Virus record (IMG/VR): IMGVR_UViG_3300021376_000359
Coordinates: 1-23,638 of that record
Reading direction: 5' to 3' (one strand)
From: a virus
DNA: 23,638 nt
Shown: positions 15,967-23,450 of the stretch, one piece after another
Numbering within the stretch: the first letter of the stretch is position 1
How the letters are laid out: each line of letters opens with the position of its first letter
Notes under the pieces: model-generated
Databases searched by the model: none
What the model was told of the DNA's origin: nothing
The model's input: the letters and a program-made list of their open reading frames with translations, nothing else
Translations under genes and position numbers: made by a program

Positions 15967-16290
15967 ATGCCATACATTCTTAACGGACCTTGGCGTAACG
16001 AAACGTGGGAATCACGTGGAAAGTTTGACCCATACTCACGTTTGTCAGGTCGTCGATTTAATGGTGGCACATCTGATGGCAACATACCAGTATCAATGAC
16101 TGACATCCCAAGGGGCATAGCACTTCTTGTTACTGGGACTTCTGTTGTAGCCAATCAGTATCCATCGCAAGATGACTTAGCAAATGCCGACTACTACTTC
16201 CTTGGTGGTCATGTGTACACAGTTTCAGATACCCAAGCAGCAGTACTTACAGCAGCGGGGTATGGCGATTATTTAACTCTAGTGGCATAA
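15967..16290 (+). CDS. Hypothetical post-capsid head protein, 107 aa
   Basis: An in-frame TTG at 15919 would include the hairpin at 15925-15947 in the coding region. ATG 15967 has AAGGAA at 15958-15963 and is preferred. The product (MPYILNGPWRNETWESRGKF...) is probably a small beta-rich protein, with Gly/Val/Thr-rich segments and a C-terminal GYGDYLTLVA. No family is recognised. Its place directly after the capsid gene suggests a head-decoration, head-completion or neck protein. It is linked to the next gene by TAATG. Confidence 0.7.
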   Translation: MPYILNGPWRNETWESRGKFDPYSRLSGRRFNGGTSDGNIPVSMTDIPRGIALLVTGTSVVANQYPSQDDLANADYYFLGGHVYTVSDTQAAVLTAAGYGDYLTLVA

Positions 16291-16580
16291 TGAAACGTAA
16301 TTCAAATTGCAAGACAAGTTGTCCAACGCAAGATCACACCAACGAGGCAGATTGTTGGAAAGAAAATATGCCTATGTTTGTTGGTGTAAGCCCAAGCAAA
16401 CATGGTTGGGACCAGACAAAAGTAAAAAAAGATGAAAGAGAATTATCTTCTTATTATTCGGCAGTTCGTCAAGGTATTGAGCCTCGCTCTACAAAACAAA
16501 AAGATATAGACGCAGCCGTAAAATTGTCTAATGAAACCGGAATGGCATTTGACGGCACCACTCTAAAGTTTAAACAATAA
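16290..16580 (+). CDS. Small Cys/His-containing phage protein, 96 aa
   Basis: The N-terminus holds C7, C11, H16 and C22 (CKTSCPTQDHTNEADC), spaced so that they could bind one zinc ion. The C-terminal half is a charged helical region (ELSSYYSAVRQGIEPRSTKQ, then DAAVKLSNETGMAF). I recall a similar small protein, with a Cys-Cys-TQDH-Cys start and a 'RAQGI-P' helix, near capsid genes of actinobacteriophages; this is from memory and unverified. The function is unknown. It starts on the previous stop (TAATG). The cysteine cluster stands out in a window where most proteins have few cysteines. Confidence 0.75.
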   Translation: MKRNSNCKTSCPTQDHTNEADCWKENMPMFVGVSPSKHGWDQTKVKKDERELSSYYSAVRQGIEPRSTKQKDIDAAVKLSNETGMAFDGTTLKFKQ

Positions 16581-16603
16581 CAACTACGGAGAAAGGAAAA
16601 CCA

Positions 16604-16864
16604 ATGGCAGAACAAGATTTTGTTCTAATGACGGAACCATTAAATCCAATGCTTGCTATGGCACAAGAAGCCCATAAGCTATTGGAATCTTATATGGCTG
16701 CTGGCTTCACCCGCAAGGAAGCGTTTGACCTAACGGCAAGTCAGTTGCCCGAATGGGGATTCCCTGGTCAAACAATTATTGAAGAAGGAATTACTGATGA
16801 TGATGAAGATGATTATGAACTAGACGAAGAAGAAGATGGTGAAGATATAGAAGAAGGATACTAA
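16604..16864 (+). CDS. Small protein with highly acidic tail, 86 aa
   Basis: Residues 1-60 look like a small helical domain (AQEAHKLLESYMAAGFTRKE, then AFDLTASQLPEWGFPGQ). Residues 62-86 are almost all Asp/Glu (DDDEDDYELDEEEDGEDIEE). AAAGGA at 16592-16597 is a good ribosome site. It directly precedes four basic proteins. An acidic tail could shield or chaperone such basic partners, or mimic DNA, but this is speculation. No family is recognised. The stop overlaps the start of the next small gene. Confidence 0.75.
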   Translation: MAEQDFVLMTEPLNPMLAMAQEAHKLLESYMAAGFTRKEAFDLTASQLPEWGFPGQTIIEEGITDDDEDDYELDEEEDGEDIEEGY

Positions 16865-17007
16865 TGTCTTCAGGTAAATACACTAGGCCAAAGAAATTTA
16901 ATGCAATGCAAATTAAAAATGGTTTAGTTGTACGTTTTGACAAGAGTGGTCGACTAAAAGAGGTGTTAGGTAAGTATGGCGAATACGGCAAAGAAAAAAG
17001 ATTCTAG
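16864..17007 (+). CDS. Tiny basic protein, 47 aa, overlapping the next gene
   Basis: ATG 16864 overlaps the previous stop (TAATG) and has AAGGA (16854-16858) five bases upstream; TAG ends at 17007. The product is MSSGKYTRPKKFNAMQIKNG followed by a short beta-like LVVRFDKSGRLKEVLGKY and a basic end. It shares its last 32 bases with the 99-aa gene, which starts at 16976 in another frame. Without it, 16865-16975 would be a gap unlike the rest of this compact region. The family and function are unknown. Confidence 0.65.
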   Translation: MSSGKYTRPKKFNAMQIKNGLVVRFDKSGRLKEVLGKYGEYGKEKRF

Positions 17008-17275
17008 ACTTGCTAGGGCTGGGGTTTCTGGTTACAATAAACCTAAACGTACACCCGATCACCCAAAGAAGTCTCACATTGTTGTTGCTAAATCTGGCGG
17101 ACAGGTAAGGACTATCCGTTTTGGTGAGCAAGGTGCCAAGACTGCTGGTGCACCAAAGGCTGGCGAAGGAAATAAAATGAAAAAGAAACGTGCATCTTTT
17201 AAAGCACGCCATTCTAAAAATATAGCAAAGGGTCCAATGTCTGCTGCATATTGGGCAAACAAGGTGAAATGGTGA
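16976..17275 (+). CDS. Small basic conserved phage protein ending AYWANKVKW, 99 aa
   Basis: The protein is basic, with a distinctive pattern: GYNKPKRTPDHPKKSHIVVA, then a beta-like GGQVRTIRFGEQG, a Lys-rich spacer and the ending KARHSKNIAKGPMSAAYWAN-KVKW. I recall proteins with this ending in many aquatic phages, often near structural genes and with no assigned function; this is from memory. The ARHSKNI and AAYWANKVKW blocks suggest a compact fold binding nucleic acid or a partner rather than a disordered tail. It starts inside the 47-aa gene and its end overlaps the start of the next gene. Confidence 0.82.
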   Translation: MANTAKKKDSRLARAGVSGYNKPKRTPDHPKKSHIVVAKSGGQVRTIRFGEQGAKTAGAPKAGEGNKMKKKRASFKARHSKNIAKGPMSAAYWANKVKW

Positions 17276-17454
17276 AAAAGAAATCTAAATCAAAAGTCAA
17301 CCAGGCCGGTAACTACACTAAACCAGGTATGCGTAAAGCCTTGTTTAATAAAATTAAAGCAGGCTCTAAAGGTGGCGACCCTGGAGAATGGTCTGCTCGC
17401 AAAGCACAGCTTCTTGCTGCTGAATATAAAAAGGCAGGCGGAGGCTATAAGTAA
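17269..17454 (+). CDS. Small basic conserved phage protein, 61 aa
   Basis: The product reads MVKKKSKSKVNQAGNYTKPG, then MRKALFNKIKAGSKGGDPGE and WSARKAQLLAAEYKKAGGGY plus a final Lys. The 'VN-AGNYTKP-MRK' and 'WSARKAQ' blocks are ones I recall from small proteins of cyanophages and other aquatic phages, function unknown and unverified here. The ATG at 17269 lies only one base after AGGTGA, so the GTG at 17272 (60 aa, spacing four) may be the true start. It overlaps the end of the previous gene by seven bases, and the next gene by one. Confidence 0.8.
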   Translation: MVKKKSKSKVNQAGNYTKPGMRKALFNKIKAGSKGGDPGEWSARKAQLLAAEYKKAGGGYK

Positions 17455-17690
17455 TGGCGCTAGCAAAATCGCAACAGTCTTTGAAAAATTGGGGTAATCA
17501 AAAATGGCGCACCTCCGATGGCAAACCATCTAAAGGTAAAAAACGCTATTTACCCGACGCTGCATGGAATGCTTTATCTCCAGCAGAAAAGGCTGCTACT
17601 AACAAAACAAAGGCTAAAGGTAATAAAAAGGGCAAGCAGTTTGTAGCCCAACCAAAAAAGATTGCCAAGAAGACTGCTCGCTTTAGATAA
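17454..17690 (+). CDS. Small basic conserved protein (possibly DUF5872-like), 78 aa
   Basis: The pattern 'SLKNWGNQKWRTSDGKPSKG' then 'RYLPDAAWNALSPAEKAATN' and the ending 'GKQFVAQPKKIAKKTARFR' belongs to a small basic family that I recall as DUF5872 from phages and large viruses; the name is from memory. The tryptophan-containing head plus Lys-rich end suggests nucleic-acid contact. It is coupled to the previous gene by TAATG. With the 47-, 99- and 61-aa proteins it forms a second group of tiny basic proteins, on the far side of the capsid gene from the first. Confidence 0.8.
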   Translation: MALAKSQQSLKNWGNQKWRTSDGKPSKGKKRYLPDAAWNALSPAEKAATNKTKAKGNKKGKQFVAQPKKIAKKTARFR

Positions 17691-17706
17691 TTTGAAAGGG
17701 TAAAAA

Positions 17707-17997
17707 ATGCCTACATATGGTGTAGCTGGTTCAACTTATGTGGACGAACTTAATCGTCTTGCCAACGGTGGCGCTTCATACCCTGCTCGGATTAACTACT
17801 TAGATGCCGCATCAGCAGCACGGGCTTGGGCTGCGGCCAGAGCGGTAACCCTGCAAGTAACAGATACTGTCGGAGTCATTAATGAGATTGCTGGACTCAC
17901 TCGCAATAATTGGTTAGACCTTGCCGGAGTATGTAACTACATTGCGGGAACTTCTAAGTTAGATCCGGCGGCAGCGCTACGAGAGGTGGCTTCGTGA
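17707..17997 (+). CDS. Hypothetical small structural protein, 96 aa
   Basis: The product is MPTYGVAGSTYVDELNRLAN, with Ala-rich helical segments (AASAARAWAAARAV) and a C-terminal WLDLAGVCNYIAGTSKLDPA. I have an impression of similar short proteins beside neck genes in actinophages, unverified. It is near neutral, unlike the basic genes before it. AAAGGG (17695-17700) lies six bases before the ATG. The stop TGA overlaps the GTG start of the adaptor gene (GTGA), so the two are probably co-translated, and a connector-related role is plausible. Confidence 0.72.
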   Translation: MPTYGVAGSTYVDELNRLANGGASYPARINYLDAASAARAWAAARAVTLQVTDTVGVINEIAGLTRNNWLDLAGVCNYIAGTSKLDPAAALREVAS

Positions 17998-18899
17998 GTA
18001 TTCAACTTACAGATATAATTAATGAAGTAACTTTAAATCTTGCTGGTTATACTTATCAACAAGATAGAACCACCTATATAACTTCTGCCGTATCTTCCAC
18101 TACACAGACCAGTTTGAGTCTTGGCTCAACTGAAAACATTGGTAAAGGTATTATAGAAATTAATGATGAGTTACTATGGATAGATACTTTTGACCGTGTG
18201 GCTAACACTGCAACAGTTGCTCCATATGGACGTGGTTATTTGGGTACCACTGCAGCAATCCATACCGAAAATAGTAAAGTAACAATTGCTCCTACCTTTC
18301 CTAGATTTTCTGTTAAACGCGCAATAAACGATACCATTAGAGCATTGGGTGCGTCTATCTTTGCAGCAAAAGTGACTACATTTACCTTTAGTGGTGCACA
18401 AAATACATATGACTTTGATGGTTTAGAAATTCAAAACATTCTTGATATGTCTTATGAAAGTATTGGTGCTTCTAGGGAATGGATACCAATACGCAGGTGG
18501 AGATTTGATTCGGTAGCAGACGCAACCACCTGGGGTGCAACCGCACAGACAGTTAGTATTTATGATCATGTTACATCTGGTAGAACGGTTAAGGTTGTAT
18601 ACGCTACAGACCCGACTGAATTTACGGCAGACAATCAAGTATTCACAACACAAACCGGACTACCAGCGTCCTGCAAAGATGTGGTAGTTCTTGGGGCATC
18701 TTATCGTTTGCTAACCTATCTAGACCCAGCACGTTCAGCGCAACAATCTCCACAGGCTGATGAGACAGACAGCAAACGTCCTTATGGTGCATCTCAAACT
18801 GCAACAAGACAATTGTTTACTTTGTATACACAACGTTTACAAGAAGAAATACTACGCCAACAAAACTATTATCCAGTTAGAGTCCACTACTCTCGATAG
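17994..18899 (+). CDS. Putative head-tail adaptor/connector protein, 301 aa
   Basis: The GTG start within the previous stop (GTGA) is preceded by GAGAGG at typical spacing. The protein begins with a helix (MSIQLTDIINEVTLNLAGY). It then has a beta-rich domain at about 28-97 (GIIEINDELLWIDTF, APYGRGYLGTT) and helices typical of connector proteins (PRFSVKRAINDTIRALGASI). After a second beta region (REWIPIRRWRFD, TVKVVYATDP) comes a C-terminal helix with a Gln/Arg/Tyr end. This order (N-terminal helix, beta insert, helical core) resembles neck proteins of actinobacteriophages as I recall them. It lies directly before the fibre gene, where tail-tubular-A-like adaptors occur in podoviruses. The role is inferred from pattern and place. 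Confidence 0.7.
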   Translation: MSIQLTDIINEVTLNLAGYTYQQDRTTYITSAVSSTTQTSLSLGSTENIGKGIIEINDELLWIDTFDRVANTATVAPYGRGYLGTTAAIHTENSKVTIAPTFPRFSVKRAINDTIRALGASIFAAKVTTFTFSGAQNTYDFDGLEIQNILDMSYESIGASREWIPIRRWRFDSVADATTWGATAQTVSIYDHVTSGRTVKVVYATDPTEFTADNQVFTTQTGLPASCKDVVVLGASYRLLTYLDPARSAQQSPQADETDSKRPYGASQTATRQLFTLYTQRLQEEILRQQNYYPVRVHYSR

Positions 18900-18907
18900 G
18901 TGCATAA

Positions 18908-20899
18908 ATGACAGTACGTAAATATTCATCCCGTTCTCAACAAACAACTCTAGCATCCAGCCTTTCTGCGGGTGCAACAACCATGTTAGTTGGTTCTGGT
19001 GCAGCTTTAATGGGTGGAAAAACACCGTTATCATCTGAAACATATACAGTTGTTATTGACCCAGATACTGCACTTGAAGAAATTGTAGATGTAAGTAATT
19101 ACTCAACTGGTAATACCCTTGCTATTACTCGCGCTAGAGATGGCTCCTCTGATGTGGCTCACTCTGCCGGTGCGGTAGTACGACATATGGTTATTGGCCG
19201 AGATTTACAAGAAGCTAACAACCATTCAGTTGCACCTACTGGTGTTCATGGAATTACAGGAGCTGTTGTTGGTACAACCGACGCTCAGACCTTGAGTGGT
19301 AAAACACTAACCACTCCAACTATTGCCTCTTTCACAAATGCAACCCACGACCATAGCAATGCTGCTGGTGGCGGCACTCTTGGTTCTGGTGTCATTACCA
19401 GCACAATGATCGCTAATGACACAATTGTTAATGCTGATATTAACTCATCTGCCCAGATTGCTTACAGTAAATTAAATCTTACCAACTCCGTTGTTAATGC
19501 TGACATCAACGCTTCGGCTGCCATTGCTCTCAGCAAGTTAGCAACTGACCCACTAGCCCGCGCCAACCATACAGGTACTCAGTTGGCTAGCACTATCTCT
19601 GACTTTGACACACAGGTAAGAACAAACAGACTAGACCAAATGGCAGCACCCATTGCCAACGTAGCCCTTAATAGCCAGAAGATTACCGGTTTGGCTACGC
19701 CAACAGTCAGCACCGATGCAGCAACTAAGGATTATGTAGACACGCAGGTAACCAACCTGGTGGATGCTGCTCCTGGAGCACTTGATACTCTCAACGAGTT
19801 GGCTGCTGCCCTTGGCGATGATGCTAATTTCTCAACTACAATAACCAACTCTTTGGCTACTAAGTTAAGCCTATCTGGTGGCACCATGACCGGTGCCATC
19901 GCAATGGGAACTAGCAAGATTACTGGACTAGGAACCCCAACTGTTTCAACTGATGCTGCCACCAAAGCATATGTAGATGGCGTTGCAATTGCTCCTAGCA
20001 ACCTTACAGGTCCTATCACATCGGTGGGTTCTGCTACTGCTATTGCTGCTCAGACTGGTACAGGTACCACCTTTGTGATGCAAGCCAGCCCAACGCTTAC
20101 TACTCCAACATTGGGTGTGGCTACTGCTACCAGCATCAATGGCACATCTATCCCATCTAGCAAGACCCTAGTTGCTACCGACTCTACTCAGTATGTAGTA
20201 CCTAGCCAAACAGGAAATGCCGGTAAGTTCTTAACTACTGACGGCACTGCATCTTCCTGGGATTCTGCAGTTACTCCAACAGGCAGCCAGACCCTAACCA
20301 ATAAAACTTTAACCTCACCGGTCTTGGGCGGAACAACTACAACTGCTTCAGGCAATTTAGTAGTAGAGCCTGCTACATTTATTCTTGAAGTAAAAGGTGG
20401 CGGTGCAACCGTTGGGCAAATTCAACTTAACTGTCCTGTAAACAGTCATGGGCAGAAGATTGCTTCTCAGCCCCACGCTCAGGAAGCATCAAACACCTTG
20501 ACTTTGCCAGGTGGCAATACAATTGGTAATAATGATGCCATCCTTGTTTCTGATACCGGAACACAAACGCTTACCAATAAGACCATTAATGGTTCTAGCA
20601 ATACTATTACAAATGTTTCCTTAACATCTGGCGTAACTGGAACACTACCAATTGCTAATGGTGGTACTGGTCAGACAACAGCGTCTAATGCAATCAACGC
20701 TCTTGTTCCTAGCCAGGCTTCTAATAGTGGTAAGTATCTTACAACCGATGGTTCTGCAGTTTCTTGGGGAACCGTAGATGCACTACCAAACCAGGCTGGA
20801 AACTCAGGCAAGTATCTCACTACGAACGGAACTTCTGCTTCGTGGGCTTCAATCACAACCGACCCAACACCAACCGTATTTCTCTTGATGGGAGCATAA
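18908..20899 (+). CDS. Tail fibre protein, 663 aa
   Basis: This is a long repetitive Ser/Thr/Gly/Ala-rich protein, typical of trimeric phage fibres. The N-terminal domain (about 1-105) has a beta-rich attachment-like fold and a TRARDGSS-HSAG motif. Repeats follow: paired VNADIN-S segments (about 180-215), two copies of TPTVSTDAATK-YVD (near 263 and 345), four TLT-KT-type segments, and three copies of Q-xx-N-x-GK-(F/Y)-LTTDG/NG (near 433, 602 and 628). The end (TPTVFLLMGA) is short and hydrophobic. I see no chaperone or lyase domain. It probably forms a fibre rod attached to the neck, with receptor-binding parts supplied by the small genes that follow. The ribosome site AGGTG overlaps the previous stop. 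Confidence 0.85.
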   Translation: MTVRKYSSRSQQTTLASSLSAGATTMLVGSGAALMGGKTPLSSETYTVVIDPDTALEEIVDVSNYSTGNTLAITRARDGSSDVAHSAGAVVRHMVIGRDLQEANNHSVAPTGVHGITGAVVGTTDAQTLSGKTLTTPTIASFTNATHDHSNAAGGGTLGSGVITSTMIANDTIVNADINSSAQIAYSKLNLTNSVVNADINASAAIALSKLATDPLARANHTGTQLASTISDFDTQVRTNRLDQMAAPIANVALNSQKITGLATPTVSTDAATKDYVDTQVTNLVDAAPGALDTLNELAAALGDDANFSTTITNSLATKLSLSGGTMTGAIAMGTSKITGLGTPTVSTDAATKAYVDGVAIAPSNLTGPITSVGSATAIAAQTGTGTTFVMQASPTLTTPTLGVATATSINGTSIPSSKTLVATDSTQYVVPSQTGNAGKFLTTDGTASSWDSAVTPTGSQTLTNKTLTSPVLGGTTTTASGNLVVEPATFILEVKGGGATVGQIQLNCPVNSHGQKIASQPHAQEASNTLTLPGGNTIGNNDAILVSDTGTQTLTNKTINGSSNTITNVSLTSGVTGTLPIANGGTGQTTASNAINALVPSQASNSGKYLTTDGSAVSWGTVDALPNQAGNSGKYLTTNGTSASWASITTDPTPTVFLLMGA

Positions 20900-20902
20900 T
20901 AA

Positions 20903-21238
20903 ATGCCAGTAGCATATAAAATCCTAGGTCGCAAGGCTGCAGCAGCCACGACAGAGGAAACGCTTTATACAGTACCCGCGGCAACGCAAACAATTGTTTC
21001 TACAATTGTTGTAGCAAACATTTCTTCTTCTGCCCGTACATACCGTATTGCAGTAAAGCAAGGAACTGGAACTTCAATAGCAAACGAACACTACCTTGCC
21101 TACGATGTAGCAATTGCAGCAAATGACTCAACGGCGCTTACGCTAGGTATTACGCTAGATGCAAACAACACCATCAGCGTGTATGCCTCGGCAGCATCTT
21201 CGTTGACCTTCACCGCATTCGGCTCGGAACTATCGTAA
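20903..21238 (+). CDS. Small beta-rich tail-associated protein, 111 aa
   Basis: The product begins MPVAYKILGRKAAAATTEET. It is dominated by short Val/Ile/Thr/Ala beta segments (TIVSTIVVANISSSARTYRI) and looks like a single beta-sandwich domain without transmembrane helix or cysteines. GGGAG lies eight bases before the ATG. Position between the fibre and the tip-gene array suggests a fibre-associated or tip-linking protein. Similar short domains are common after fibre genes, but I assign no family. Confidence 0.68.
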   Translation: MPVAYKILGRKAAAATTEETLYTVPAATQTIVSTIVVANISSSARTYRIAVKQGTGTSIANEHYLAYDVAIAANDSTALTLGITLDANNTISVYASAASSLTFTAFGSELS

Positions 21239-21239
21239 T

Positions 21240-21854
21240 ATGTCAACCAGTAGGCTATCTACTCTCTCATTAAAGAATGGACTGCCTAAGTCCAATAACA
21301 TTTGGGATGGCATTACCGGATTCTTTGAGTCTATTGCTACTATTACTGTAACTTCAAATCAGTCCAATGTTGATTTCTTAAACATACCATCAACATATAC
21401 TCATTTGCAGATACGGGGAATATCCCGCAGTAATTACTCAACGGGAAACTATGTCTCTACTGGTATTAGATTTAACTCTGATGCTAGTAGTCTTTATGCA
21501 GCACACTATCTTATAGGTAACGGAGCAAGTGCCAGTGTGTATGGGTGGCAAAATGAAAATAGAATTTATGGCTCTTTTTCTCCATCAGCAAATGCTATAT
21601 CAAGTAATTTTTCACCATTTATTATAGATATATTAGATTATGCAAATACAAATAAATTCAAAACAACACGAACACTCAATGGCTATGACAATAACAATAC
21701 TGGTTCTACGGATTTTAACAAAGGAATAGTTGGAATATCATCTGGTTTATGGCGTAGCACTAACGCTATTACAAGCGTAAGATTGTTACCACCAGATTCT
21801 TACTACTGGGTTCCATATACTACTTTTGCACTCTACGGGATTAGGAGTTTCTAG
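21240..21854 (+). CDS. Tail-tip / receptor-binding-type protein, copy A, 204 aa
   Basis: This is the first of five related genes. The N-terminus (SRLSTLSLKNGLPKSNNIWD, then FFESIATITVTS) and the phrase IPSTYTHLQIRG match the gene at 22875 closely. The middle holds a RFNSDAS--Y--HYL motif and IIDILDYANTNKFKTTRT. The end is FALYGIRSF. I recall this pattern (STYTHLQIR, FNSDT-SNY, DILDY-NTNKYKT, ALYGI) as frequent in phage tail-tip proteins, from memory. It is probably a beta-sandwich that binds host surface sugars. The ribosome site is weak (GGAA). Its last codons provide the AGGAG used by the next gene. Confidence 0.75.
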   Translation: MSTSRLSTLSLKNGLPKSNNIWDGITGFFESIATITVTSNQSNVDFLNIPSTYTHLQIRGISRSNYSTGNYVSTGIRFNSDASSLYAAHYLIGNGASASVYGWQNENRIYGSFSPSANAISSNFSPFIIDILDYANTNKFKTTRTLNGYDNNNTGSTDFNKGIVGISSGLWRSTNAITSVRLLPPDSYYWVPYTTFALYGIRSF

Positions 21855-22357
21855 TGCCAGCCACTTATGATAAGATTGCAAGCAATACTTTAAGTACCGC
21901 TCAATCAACAGTTACTTTTTATAGCATAAGTGGGAGTTATACTGATTTAGTGTGTATTGTAAATGGCAGAACTACTGCTGATGGAATATATGTAAACTTA
22001 AGATTGAATAATGATACTAGTAATACGCTATCTGCTACACGTTTAACAGGTAGCGGTTCTGCTGCTGCATCAAGCCGTGTTTTTAATAGCAATCTTTTAA
22101 CCCTTACACCTAATGCGGCGTGGGATAGTGTAAGTCCTTGTTCAACAATTATTAACATACAAAACTACAGCAACACAACAACTCATAAAAGTATATTAGT
22201 AAGAAGCAATGTTGAACGTGGAGCATACGGAGAGGTGTCTGCAATAGTAGGAAGGTGGGCATCTACTGCAGCAGTAGATAGGGTAGATTTTATTACTGGA
22301 AGTTCTACATTTTTAGCCGGTACAACTTTTACTATTTACGGAATTAAGGCGGCATAA
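21854..22357 (+). CDS. Tail-tip-type protein, copy B, 167 aa
   Basis: The start is GTG overlapping the previous TAG by one base; AGGAG (21843-21847), inside the previous gene's C-terminal codons, lies six bases upstream. The N-terminus MPATYDKIASNTLS recurs at 23450 (MPATYELIQTTTTT). It shares SYTDL, an LRLNNDTSN segment, NYSNTTTHKS and the ending TIYGIKAA with the array. It is shorter than copy A because the A-specific linker (KSNN-WDG) is missing. The likely role is a fibre tip subunit; no direct evidence is visible. Confidence 0.72.
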   Translation: MPATYDKIASNTLSTAQSTVTFYSISGSYTDLVCIVNGRTTADGIYVNLRLNNDTSNTLSATRLTGSGSAAASSRVFNSNLLTLTPNAAWDSVSPCSTIINIQNYSNTTTHKSILVRSNVERGAYGEVSAIVGRWASTAAVDRVDFITGSSTFLAGTTFTIYGIKAA

Positions 22358-22866
22358 TGGCAGCAATACATCCTATATCCACCATTACTGTTGGTTCAGG
22401 CATGAGTGCGGCTCTTGATTTTAATCCTATTCCATCTACCTATACTGATTTACTTATTGTTCTTTCAACAAGAGATGGTAGCACTACTGCTGGCTTTAAT
22501 AGCCCAACCATTAAATTTAACAATTCCTCAGCAAATTATAATTTTAAGTATTTAGGTTTTGCTGCCGGTGGAGAAGTTTCTTACAATTATTCAATTTTTG
22601 GAATTAATATTTTAGGGTATCAACCCGGTAGTGGTTCACTTGCCAATTGTTTTATGAATACTTCTATATATATTCCAAATTATACTAGCAGTAATTATAA
22701 ATCTATTTTTATTGATAATGTTTATTCATTAAATGCTACGGCAACTAATGTTTACTGGGGATGTTCTGCTGGATTATGGTCGCAAACGGCAGCAATAAAT
22801 CAATTTACAATTTCTGCTGGTTCTTTTGCTCAACACTCAACCGCAACGCTTTACGGAATCAAGTAG
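22357..22866 (+). CDS. Tail-tip-type protein, copy C, 169 aa
   Basis: The start overlaps the previous stop (TAATG), with AAGG (22346-22349) from the previous gene's last codons. The N-terminus MAAIHPISTITVGSGMSAAL is unlike A and B, but IPSTYTDLLIVLSTRDG, IKFNNSSANYN, IYIPNYTSSNYKSIF and the closing ATLYGIK follow the shared scheme. It is rich in Asn, Ser and Tyr, with AT-rich codons. It is probably an exposed beta-sandwich. It is the most diverged of the five visible copies. Confidence 0.72.
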   Translation: MAAIHPISTITVGSGMSAALDFNPIPSTYTDLLIVLSTRDGSTTAGFNSPTIKFNNSSANYNFKYLGFAAGGEVSYNYSIFGINILGYQPGSGSLANCFMNTSIYIPNYTSSNYKSIFIDNVYSLNATATNVYWGCSAGLWSQTAAINQFTISAGSFAQHSTATLYGIK

Positions 22867-22874
22867 GGAGAATC

Positions 22875-23450
22875 ATGGGAGTACGTAAACTTTCTACTGC
22901 ATCTATTAAAAGCAACAACAAGTCAACTAAGTTCTGGGATGGCAATGTTGGCACCTTTGAGTCTATTGCTACATTTTATTTAACATCACCAGCCGGTTCT
23001 GTAACATTTTCTAGTATACCAACCGCATATAAACATTTACAAATTAGAATTATTAGTGAAAATATTGGTGGTTCTAACTATAATTTTATGAGATTTAATT
23101 CAGATACTGCCAGTAATTATTATAATCACTTTACTTTTTCAGTTGGTTCTTCTACACCTTCAGGTTCTTATCTCAATTCTTCTTCTCTATATACTGGCCA
23201 AAGTTTTGCTGGTGATAATACATATTGGGGTGTTTCAATTACAGATATACTTGATTATAACGACACTAATAAATACAAAACAATTAAAACCGTTAGTGGC
23301 GAATCACAAAATGGAAGTGGACTTGTTTTGATAATTTCCGGTTATTGGTCCAACACCAACGCAATTACATCCATTGAGTTTAAGCCTCAATTGGGCGGAA
23401 ATTTTAGAACAAATTCAAGATTTGCTTTATACGGAATTAGGGGTGTTTAA
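22875..23450 (+). CDS. Tail-tip / receptor-binding-type protein, copy A', 191 aa
   Basis: An open frame extends upstream to 22761 inside copy C, but ATG 22875 is chosen: GGAG (22867-22870) lies four bases before it, and the product then aligns from its first residues with copy A (RKLSTASIKSNNKSTKFWDG, then FESIATFYLTS). Shared blocks include IPTAYKHLQIR, MRFNSDTASNYYNHF, ITDILDYNDTNKYKT, SGYWSNTNAITSIE and FALYGIRGV. Differences from copy A concentrate in the middle loops, as expected for binding surfaces. It is probably a receptor-binding tip protein. Confidence 0.77.
   Translation: MGVRKLSTASIKSNNKSTKFWDGNVGTFESIATFYLTSPAGSVTFSSIPTAYKHLQIRIISENIGGSNYNFMRFNSDTASNYYNHFTFSVGSSTPSGSYLNSSSLYTGQSFAGDNTYWGVSITDILDYNDTNKYKTIKTVSGESQNGSGLVLIISGYWSNTNAITSIEFKPQLGGNFRTNSRFALYGIRGV

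Noticed and set aside
22761-22874. Longer version of copy A' starting inside copy C
   Set aside because: The alignment to copy A begins at ATG 22875, which also has a GGAG ribosome site; the upstream part is out-of-frame reading of copy C.
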